Shown piece after piece: positions 5,933-11,728 of a stretch of DNA of 11,728 nucleotides. Within the stretch, counting starts at the first letter, position 1, and the number at the start of each line of letters is the position of its first letter. The position numbers and the translations under genes are program-made. This DNA comes from an uncultured Pseudomonadota bacterium. Lineage in GTDB: Bacteria; Myxococcota_A; Polyangia; HGW-17. The stretch lies in contig CALKWH010000013.1 in the NCBI GenBank assembly GCA_938004375.1, positions 1 to 11,728 of the forward strand. The letters are read 5' to 3'. Below the pieces are notes generated by a model. It saw only the letters and a program-made list of their open reading frames with translations. It made no database searches and was not told the origin of the DNA.

Positions 5933-6631
5933 GTGAAGGCCGACAAACCCGCTCGAAGAGCACCCGACGAGGCCCCCAGCAGCCCGGCACCCACCCGCGC
6001 GCGTGCGCCCGCTGGCGTTCGCAGGCGGCCCCTCAAGGGCGCCCCCAGGCAGGGGATGAACCTCACCGAGTACGCCAAGCACCGTGGGTGCAGCGTCGAG
6101 GCCGTCCGCAAGGCGAAGGTGAAGGGCTGGACGGTCCACCACCCCGACGGGTCCATCAACCCCGCCCTGTCAGATGTGCGTTGGGTCGCCTGCGCCTCCC
6201 CGACCAACGGCGGCAAGCATGCCGACAGGGACACGACGGATCCTGATGCGGTCACGAACGACCCTGCCACCCTTGCATCCGTCATCGCGCACCTGCCAGC
6301 GGAACTGCGGGCACTGCCCCACCCCGAACTTCGACGCCTGCTGGACGCGGCCAAGGTTGAACTGACGCGCATTGCCGTCGAGACCGCCTCGATGGAACGG
6401 GACCGGAAGGCCGGGACCCTCCTGCTGGCCACCGACCTCGTGCCCGTCTGGGCCGACGTGATCAGCACCATCCGTTCCCGCGTTCGATCCGTTCCTGCCA
6501 GCGTGGCAGACGAGGTCGTCAACGAGGCACGCAAGGACCCCGCGGACACAGCCAGCGCCCGTGTCCGTTCACTGCTGGAAAAGGAATATGACGCGGCCTT
6601 GGCGGGGGTGCCCAATGCATACCCTCGCTGA
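5933..6631 (+). CDS. terS: Terminase small subunit
   Basis: 232 aa. The terminase small subunit binds the phage packaging site and delivers DNA to the large subunit. GTG 5933 is the preferred start because GAGGAA (5920-5925) is 7 nt upstream; TTG 5915 is possible. Residues 1-40 are a basic Pro/Ala-rich tail. Residues 42-88 form an HTH of the Nu1-like kind: MNLTEYAKHRGCSVEAVRKAKVKG followed by DGSINPALSDVRW, a pattern frequent in small terminases (DG.I.P..AD..W). Residues 112-225 are helical and may hold the oligomerisation part and the TerL-contacting end. The 3' end overlaps the large subunit gene by 17 nt, as expected for coupled terminase genes. The 63-bp spacer before it (5870-5932) has only a weak 5-bp stem (5880-5901). 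Family assignment rests on the N-terminal pattern and position. Confidence 0.8.
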   Translation: MKADKPARRAPDEAPSSPAPTRARAPAGVRRRPLKGAPRQGMNLTEYAKHRGCSVEAVRKAKVKGWTVHHPDGSINPALSDVRWVACASPTNGGKHADRDTTDPDAVTNDPATLASVIAHLPAELRALPHPELRRLLDAAKVELTRIAVETASMERDRKAGTLLLATDLVPVWADVISTIRSRVRSVPASVADEVVNEARKDPADTASARVRSLLEKEYDAALAGVPNAYPR

Positions 6632-8558
6632 TCCCCGTGCATTCGCAGTTGACGCCCTGAAGGGCATCGTCCCGCCCCCGAGGATCCTGCCTTCGGAGTG
6701 GGCCGATGCCAACGTCCACCTGACCAGCAAGTCGAGCGCCAAGCCCGGCCCATACAGGATTGCCAAGACCCCGTACATGGAAGAGCCACTCAACCGGATG
6801 GCCGTCCACTCACTGGCGGACCGGCTGGTCTTGATGTTCGGCGGGCAGTTGGCCAAGACCCAACTGCTCCTCAACGCCCTCGGTTATCGCATCTGCCTTG
6901 ACCCCGTGCCCATGATCCTGGTGCAGCCAAACGTCCACCCGATGCTGGAGACGTTCGTTCGTCAGCGCCTCGATCCCATGATCGAGTCCTGTCCGGAACT
7001 GTCCCGCCTCGTCAGCAGTCCCCGGACACGCGACGGCGGGAACACGATGGACAGGAAGGAGTTCCCCGGCGGGATCCTCGCCCTGCGTGGCGCGCAATCC
7101 CCCGCGGGCCTGCGATCCATGCCTGCCGCCCTCATCCTTCTGGACGAGGTGGACTCGTACCCCGGCGACCTGGACGGCGAAGGGGATCCGGTTGACCTGG
7201 CTCTCCGTGCCAGCGCCACGTTCTCTGGGCGCCGAAAACTGATCGCGGCCAGTACGCCAACCATCAAGGGACAAAGCCGGATCGAGAACCTGTACCTGGA
7301 ATCAGACCAGCGGCATTTCTACGTCCCCCTCGCCTGCGGTCACTACCAGCGCCTGTATTGGACGGACCCGGACACGAAGGAGCCCCGCGTCTACTGGCCC
7401 AAGGGCAAGCCCCAGGAGGCCAAGTACCGGTGCCGTGAGTGCGACCGCCTGTCGGAGCACTGGCAGAAGACCGAGTTCCTTGCTGGGGGGGAATGGCGCC
7501 CTGATCGCACGGACTGGACAGGGTGGGACGGCAGGACGTTCGGGTACCAGTTGTCGTCCCTCTACAGCCCGGTGGGCCTCGGACAGTCATGGGCCGAACT
7601 GGCCCAGCGCTGGGACTCCTGCCACGACGATCCCCCCCGCTTGCAAGTGTTTGTCAATACAGTCCTGGGCGAGACCTACGAGGACCGATCCGGCGAAGGT
7701 GCCGAGGCAGACACCCTGTGCAAGCCGGAGCGCCTGGAGGATTGGACTGACGACACCGTCCCGGACTTCGTGACAACCGTCACGGCCGGTGCGGACACGA
7801 TGGACGATTGGGGCGCGGTCGAGATCGTGGGGTGGGGGCCAGCCTACGAGTCGGCGTCCCTGGGGTACTACAAGATCGACCTTCCGCCGTGGGACCCGGA
7901 CTATTGGGATGAACTCGACGGGCACCTCCGCAAGACGTTCAAGCGCAAGGACGGGACGTTTCTCAAGGTCGATGCCGCTTGCATCGATGCAGGCGGGCAC
8001 ATGGCCCAACACGTCTTCGGGTACGTCCGCGGGTGCCGCAAGGGCCGATGCATCTGGGCAGTCCGCGGCGAAGAGAAGGGAGACGTATGGAGCCTCGACA
8101 AGGGCACCTCAACGAAGCACCGCGCCCGGTACTACCGGGTCGGCGTGTCCAAGTGCAAGGCCACCCTCTACAACTACCTCCGCCTGACGAAGCCGGGTCC
8201 CGGCTACTGCCACTTCCCCACGGGGCGTGATCCGTCCTGGTTCGACGGGCTGGCCTCCGAGCGGCTGGTCAAGAAGACCGACCGGCACGGGCGGACGTCA
8301 ACGGCCTGGGTGGTGGACCCGGGGGTGGAGAACGAGCCCCTGGACTGTCGGAACTACGCCTACGCAGCCGTCTGCGGCCTCGTGAGCATGAAGGGCCGCA
8401 GGCTGGACAAGGACCCTGTCGACCACGCCCGGGACGGCGGTCCCACCCTTCGTGGACGCATTGAACGTCCGTTCAGTAATCGCCAACCTGATGAGCAGGT
8501 GGTCTCTCGTGACACACGGGAGTTCGCCCCTGACGAGTGGGGGGACGATGGCTGGTAG
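6615..8558 (+). CDS. terL: Terminase large subunit, GpA family
   Basis: 647 aa, close to lambda gpA (641). It cuts concatemeric DNA and drives ATP-dependent packaging at the portal. ATG 6615 follows GGCGGGGGTG and overlaps terS. The ATPase domain has a Walker A-like GGQLAKTQ (76-83; Ala80 where Gly is usual), DPVPMILVQPNVHPM...RQRLDPMI as in GpA proteins, Walker B ILLDEVD (174-180) and coupling motif ASTP (212-215). A zinc-like insertion follows: CGH (241-243) and CREC (273-276). The nuclease domain has TAGADTMDDWGAVEIVGWG (390-408; D394), IDAGGH (457-462; D458) and NEPLDCRNYAYAA (573-585; D577). The C-terminal tail (610-647) is acidic and partly encoded by a 39-nt element repeated before the capsid gene. 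The GpA assignment is very secure from combined motifs and neighbours. Confidence 0.95.
   Translation: MHTLADPRAFAVDALKGIVPPPRILPSEWADANVHLTSKSSAKPGPYRIAKTPYMEEPLNRMAVHSLADRLVLMFGGQLAKTQLLLNALGYRICLDPVPMILVQPNVHPMLETFVRQRLDPMIESCPELSRLVSSPRTRDGGNTMDRKEFPGGILALRGAQSPAGLRSMPAALILLDEVDSYPGDLDGEGDPVDLALRASATFSGRRKLIAASTPTIKGQSRIENLYLESDQRHFYVPLACGHYQRLYWTDPDTKEPRVYWPKGKPQEAKYRCRECDRLSEHWQKTEFLAGGEWRPDRTDWTGWDGRTFGYQLSSLYSPVGLGQSWAELAQRWDSCHDDPPRLQVFVNTVLGETYEDRSGEGAEADTLCKPERLEDWTDDTVPDFVTTVTAGADTMDDWGAVEIVGWGPAYESASLGYYKIDLPPWDPDYWDELDGHLRKTFKRKDGTFLKVDAACIDAGGHMAQHVFGYVRGCRKGRCIWAVRGEEKGDVWSLDKGTSTKHRARYYRVGVSKCKATLYNYLRLTKPGPGYCHFPTGRDPSWFDGLASERLVKKTDRHGRTSTAWVVDPGVENEPLDCRNYAYAAVCGLVSMKGRRLDKDPVDHARDGGPTLRGRIERPFSNRQPDEQVVSRDTREFAPDEWGDDGW
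8452..8490 (+). repeat. Dispersed 39-nt repeat, copy 1 (inside terL 3' end)
   Basis: Matches 10346-10384 at 35 of 39 positions without gaps. Both begin GTGGACGCATTGAACGTC. In this copy the centre is the 14-bp palindrome TGAACG-TC-CGTTCA (8462-8475), which contains GAAC-N4-GTTC, the core of Gram-positive LexA/DinR boxes. It ends 57 nt before the gpW-like start. The four differences fall at codon position 1 or 2 of the terL frame and all change the amino acid, so the similarity is kept as DNA, not as protein. Confidence 0.93.
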
Positions 8559-8757
8559 CACTGACGACGACCTCCAGACCGCAATCGACAATCTCGACGC
8601 GAAGATCGTCTCCGGCGTTTCCAGCGCTGCCCACAAGGGCAAGTCGGTCACCCTTCAGTCCCTGGAAAGCCTCCGTGCCCTGCGTGCAGAACTCGCTCGT
8701 CGGCAGGCCCGTCACCGCCGGTCACCTGTGGCCATCGGGAGTTACACCGACGAATGA
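8548..8757 (+). CDS. gpW-like head-tail connector protein
   Basis: 69 aa, almost the same length as lambda gpW (68). gpW proteins bind the portal after packaging and provide the platform for tail attachment. ATG 8548 follows GAGTGGGGGGA and overlaps the end of terL by 11 nt; the stop overlaps the portal start by 4 nt (ATGA). The sequence fits the family plan: an N-terminal helix (DDDLQTAIDNLDAKIVSG, 6-23), a short hairpin with KGKSVTLQSLESL (30-42) like the GRSVTY segment of relatives, and a C-terminal helix rich in Arg and Leu (LRALRAELARRQARHRR). Its place between GpA terminase and lambda-type portal is the standard gene order. Assignment relies on size, order and this short motif. Confidence 0.8.
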   Translation: MAGSTDDDLQTAIDNLDAKIVSGVSSAAHKGKSVTLQSLESLRALRAELARRQARHRRSPVAIGSYTDE

Positions 8758-10322
8758 AACTGTCCCCCTCCATCCCCCCCTTTGCGCGGGAGGCCGTTGA
8801 CCTGATGAGGGACACGGCCTCCCGCGTTCTCACTGCCGTGAACAAGGCAGCGAAGGGCTACGGGGTTCGTTCCTACGATATGGCCAAGGTCAATTCGCGG
8901 ACGCAGGATTGGGTTCCGCCCATGACCTCGGGCAACCAGGAGATCCGCGAGGCTGGCGACCTGATCAGGTCCCGGTCATACGACCTCGTTCGTTCCGCGG
9001 CGATTGCTGCACGCATCCGTCAGGCCGTCATCACGCGCGTCGTGGGCCGCGGGATCACCCCGCAGTGCGACGACCCCGAGTGGATGGCTGCCTGGAACGA
9101 GTGGCAGGGAGACTGCTACACGGGCGACCGGATGAACTGGGCCGGGGTGCAGACCACCCTCGTGGGCAGCATGTTTGACGGGGGCGGAGCCTTCGCCCGC
9201 CGTCGGGGCCGCAAGGCTGACGACGTGGGCCTGTCCGGCAGGCCGCTGTCCGTCCCCCTCCAGTTGCAGTTGTACGAGTACGACCAGATCGACCACACGA
9301 AGGATTTCCCCACCCCCTCGGGCGGGAAGATCATCCAGGGCATCGAGTACGACGCGATCGGCCGCCCTATCCAGGTCCATTTCTTCCAGTGCCACCCATC
9401 GGACTTCTGGTACAGCACCGAGTCGTTCGTTTCGACCCCGGTCCCGTTCTCCGACCTCGCGCACCTGTACCGCGACGACCGTCCCGGGGACTCGCGCGGC
9501 ACGCCCTGGCTGCGCCCCGTTGCCCGTCGCCTGCGAGACCTGGACAAGTACGCGGACTACGAACTGACCCGCAAGCGCCAGGAGTCCTGCACGGTCGCGG
9601 TTGTCATCGGCGGCGATGACAACACGGACATGGACGACGAGGAGAACCGCATCACCCCGTCGATCCGGAACATGCGGGGACAGATCGAAAGCAAGATGAA
9701 CCCGGGCCAGTACCTCTACACAGAGGGCGGCCGGGATATCAAATTCCACAGCCCGTCTGGATCCCAGGGCTATGACGCATACATCAAGGCCGTCCTGCAC
9801 GAGATCGCGGCAGGCATGTCCCTGCCCTACTACAGCATCTCCAGCGACCTCAGCCAGTGCTCGTACTCTTCCGCCCGTATCGGTGACGTCGAGGCACGGG
9901 CGTGGGTTCGGCCCCTGCAAGAGCAGGTGCTGATCCCGAAACTGTGCGACCCGGTCGCGCGCTGGTTCACCGACGCGGCCTACGCCTGTGGAAGGCTGCC
10001 CCGTCGTGACTACGCGATCAGATGGATCCTCCCGGCGATCGAGGAGCACAACCGGGACGAGGCCGCGAAGGCCGACCGCGAAGAGATCCGTTGTGGCCTC
10101 ACGTCCCTGCCCGACGTGCAACTTCGCCGCGGGTACGAACCGGCTGCCCTCCTGAAGAGGATCGCGGACTCCAACAAGGCGCTGGACGACGCTGGAGTCG
10201 TCCTCGATTCCGACCCCCGCAACACGACCACCTCCGGCTCTGCACAGGCATCCTCTGACGCCAATACACCCCCCGCCGACCCCAACAATCCCGACCAGAA
10301 TCCGATCGCCCAAGCAGCCTGA
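8754..10322 (+). CDS. Portal protein, lambda gpB family
   Basis: 522 aa (lambda gpB 533). Twelve copies of this family form the ring through which DNA enters and leaves the head. ATG 8754 overlaps the gpW-like stop. Family features in order: N-terminal helical region (11-50); RSYDLVRSAAIAARIRQAVITRVVGRGITPQ (73-103); W...GDCYTGDRMNWAGVQ (117-133); LQLYEYDQID (171-180), then GIEYDAIGRPIQVHFFQCHPSDF (196-218), the conserved wing segment; DLAHLYRDDRPGDSRGTPWLRPV (234-256); and LPYYSISSDLSQCSYSSARIGDVE (357-380), the SSDLS...YSSAR signature of lambda portals. The last 45 residues are Asn/Pro/Ala-rich and disordered. In lambda the C-terminus of the portal is processed by the head protease; whether that applies here is unknown. 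No protease gene separates it from the capsid fusion. Confidence 0.95.
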   Translation: MKLSPSIPPFAREAVDLMRDTASRVLTAVNKAAKGYGVRSYDMAKVNSRTQDWVPPMTSGNQEIREAGDLIRSRSYDLVRSAAIAARIRQAVITRVVGRGITPQCDDPEWMAAWNEWQGDCYTGDRMNWAGVQTTLVGSMFDGGGAFARRRGRKADDVGLSGRPLSVPLQLQLYEYDQIDHTKDFPTPSGGKIIQGIEYDAIGRPIQVHFFQCHPSDFWYSTESFVSTPVPFSDLAHLYRDDRPGDSRGTPWLRPVARRLRDLDKYADYELTRKRQESCTVAVVIGGDDNTDMDDEENRITPSIRNMRGQIESKMNPGQYLYTEGGRDIKFHSPSGSQGYDAYIKAVLHEIAAGMSLPYYSISSDLSQCSYSSARIGDVEARAWVRPLQEQVLIPKLCDPVARWFTDAAYACGRLPRRDYAIRWILPAIEEHNRDEAAKADREEIRCGLTSLPDVQLRRGYEPAALLKRIADSNKALDDAGVVLDSDPRNTTTSGSAQASSDANTPPADPNNPDQNPIAQAA

Positions 10323-10345
10323 TCCTCCTGGCGCAACGACCACTT

Positions 10346-10384
10346 GTGGACGCATTGAACGTCTGTTCCGTAGTCGCCAATCTG
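10346..10384 (+). repeat. Dispersed 39-nt repeat, copy 2 (upstream of the protease-capsid gene)
   Basis: The second copy of the element at 8452-8490 (35/39 identity), here in the 81-bp spacer between portal and capsid gene, ending 19 nt before ATG 10404. It keeps GAAC-N4-GTTC (10357-10368) but has lost the outermost palindrome pair. TTGAAC (10355-10360) followed 17 nt later by CAATCT could form a weak -35/-10 pair. The position suggests a promoter or operator for capsid expression. Confidence 0.93.
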
Positions 10385-10403
10385 TCCACAGGAGGCACGC
10401 TGA

Positions 10404-11682
10404 ATGCCGGGCACGAAACTGTCCACGAACCCGATCGAGTTCCGCGCAGCGTCTCTGCTCCCTGAGTCCTTCGACGCCAAAGACAACACTATCGACGTCA
10501 TCTGGTTCACCGAGCCGGACGCGATCCGTACCGACCTCTGTGGCACCCGTTTCATCGAGCGCCTGCACCCCGAGGGCTGCAACCTCAGCCGCCTCAATGC
10601 CGGTGCCGTCTTCGCCTGGAACCACCCCGAGATGGGTCCGGAGGGCGTCTTCGGAATCGAGCCCGAGGACTGCATTGGCAACGTGGTCCCGGGCAGCGCC
10701 GCCATCGCGAACCAGGGCCGTGCAAAGGTCCGGCTGAGTGATCTCCCCGCACATGCCACCGCAACGGGCACCGTCGCGCGCGGCTATGTCCGGGGCATTT
10801 CTGCTGCCTACTCGAAGGACAGCGTGCAGGTCGAGGAACCCGAGGATGGGCTCCCGATCCTGCACGTCCTGACCTGGACCCCGTTCGAACTCTCTGCCGC
10901 GCCCATCCAGCAGGACACCGGCGCAACCACACGCAACTTGGAGGTTCCCCCAATGCCCAACACTGACAAGGCGCCGGAGTTCACCCCGGTGGTCGAGACC
11001 CCCGTGAAGATCGAGGCTGCGCCCGAGGCCGTCCGTGCCCTGGACGTGAACGCAATCAAGGCTGACGAGCGGGCGCGCTTTGCCGCCATCAAGGCGACGT
11101 GCCGCGCCCTGTCCCTGCCGGACTCGGTCGGTGACGAGTACGTCGCGAGCGACATGAACGTGGACGCCGTCCGGGCCGCGCTGATCAACAAGCGGGCCGA
11201 GGCGGATGCGCAGACCGAGATCAACCCCGTCCGGCGCGTCGTGATCACCCGTGACCAGACGGACACCCTGCGCGAGTCGTTCGTCGAGGGCCTGGCTGCC
11301 CGCGCTGGCAACTACGCCCCGACCGACAAGGGCGCCCGGTTCGCAGGCAAGTCCATCGCCTCCGCCATGCGCATCTACCTGCGTGAGGGCATGGGCGTCT
11401 CGGGCACCGAGGACATGGAGCCCGCCGAGATCATCGACGTCGCCCTGGGCATGCGCGCCATGTCCGGCGTGAACCCGTCCGACATGAACGACCTCCTGAC
11501 GGCCACCGGGCAGCGCAACCTGCGGCGTGGCTACACGACCGAGGGCCGGGACTTCGAGTCCCTGTGCCGCTTCGAGACCGTGAAGGACTTCCGCCCGGTC
11601 AGCGACATCCAGTTCGGCGCCTTGGGCAGCCTGAAGGAGATGGAAGTCGGCGGGACCCCCGAGATGGGGACGTTCACCTCCA
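10404..11682 (+). CDS. Prohead protease fused to scaffold/major capsid protein (3' truncated)
   Basis: 426 codons are present; the gene then runs into the adapter at 11683, so the apparent stop at 11715-11717 is artificial. AGGAGG (10390-10395) is 8 nt before ATG 10404. Residues 1-180 resemble HK97-type (S78) prohead proteases: FAWNHPEMGPEGVFG with candidate catalytic H74, ARGYVRGISAAYS with candidate S133, and FELSAAPIQQD (161-171) like the usual E-[VL]-S-..-P segment, E162. Residues 184-290 are charged and helical (IKADERARFAAIKATCRAL), probably a scaffold or delta-like region. From about 290 (DTLRESFVEGLAARAG) the capsid part begins and is cut at S426 after TPEMGTFTS. Fused protease-capsid proteins are known in some phage and Mu-like lineages. 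The ORF also has an internal ribosome binding site and start at 10953 that could produce the capsid part separately. The protease is near certain, the capsid half likely. Confidence 0.85.
10940..10955 (+). promoter_or_regulatory. Internal ribosome binding site and in-frame ATG within the protease-capsid gene
   Basis: GGAGG at 10940-10944 lies 8 nt before ATG 10953, codon 184 of the long frame, exactly at the boundary between the protease domain and the charged linker. Initiation here would give a protease-free product beginning MPNTDKAPEF. Lambda uses a comparable nested start inside gene C to make the scaffold Nu3. The spacing and core are as good as at the main start. Confidence 0.6.
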
Positions 11683-11728
11683 AGATCGGAAGAGCGTCGT
11701 GTAGGGAAAGAGTGTAGATCTCGGTGGT
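11683..11728. other. Illumina universal (read-1 side) adapter remnant (artefact)
   Basis: Begins AGATCGGAAGAGCGTCGTG and continues into AGATCTCGGTGGT, the reverse complement of the TruSeq universal adapter without an i5 index. It is not phage DNA, and it supplies the false end of the capsid reading frame. Confidence 0.97.

Noticed and set aside
5839..6789. A 316-codon open frame on the minus strand
   Set aside because: Antisense to the terS-terL junction; composition is that of a G+C-driven shadow frame.
8976..10865. A 629-codon open frame on the minus strand
   Set aside because: It lies wholly antisense to the portal and the start of the capsid fusion, both with strong family motifs. High G+C makes long antisense frames common. 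No ribosome binding site or recognisable domain.

Overview
The window is a G+C-rich fragment of a tailed phage or prophage (class Caudoviricetes). It sits between two Illumina library adapters (about 1-46 and 11683-11728), so the biological insert is about 47-11682. The head-assembly order is decisive: small terminase, GpA-type large terminase, gpW-like connector, lambda-type portal, then a capsid protease fused in frame to the start of the scaffold/major capsid region. No rRNA, tRNA, CRISPR array, integrase or insertion sequence is visible. The host is not shown directly. High G+C, TANNNT-like -10 boxes and two GAAC-N4-GTTC sites would suit an actinobacterial host, but this is weak inference.

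Layout. (1) 71-2545: a large multidomain primase with an archaeo-eukaryotic-primase-like N-terminal half, a DnaG-like zinc motif and a second Cys cluster. Its 3' part contains a perfect 20-bp inverted repeat. (2) 2588-5869: an accessory region of short genes. Five encode Cys-rich, probably zinc-binding proteins, one encodes a C-terminal helix-turn-helix protein, and two small genes lie on the minus strand, divergent from the rest. Promoter-like sites lie at 3399-3407 (minus), 3471-3488 and 4417-4434. (3) 5933-11682: the packaging and head module on the plus strand. Its first four genes overlap or nearly abut, as in a translationally coupled operon; the capsid gene follows an 81-bp spacer and runs off the contig.

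How the parts work together. The primase would prime phage DNA synthesis. TerS and TerL recognise, cut and pump DNA through the portal. The gpW-like protein completes the head-tail connector. The protease matures the procapsid built from the downstream capsid part of the same polypeptide. The accessory Cys-rich proteins and the HTH protein are plausible regulators or host-takeover factors, but their roles cannot be read from sequence.

Features worth a second look are the 20-bp inverted repeat inside the primase gene, a 39-nt repeat (35/39 identical) at the end of terL and again just before the capsid gene, an internal in-frame ribosome binding site in the protease-capsid fusion, the cluster of Cys-rich genes, and a promoter-like motif present twice. 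No gene-free stretch exceeds 300 bases.
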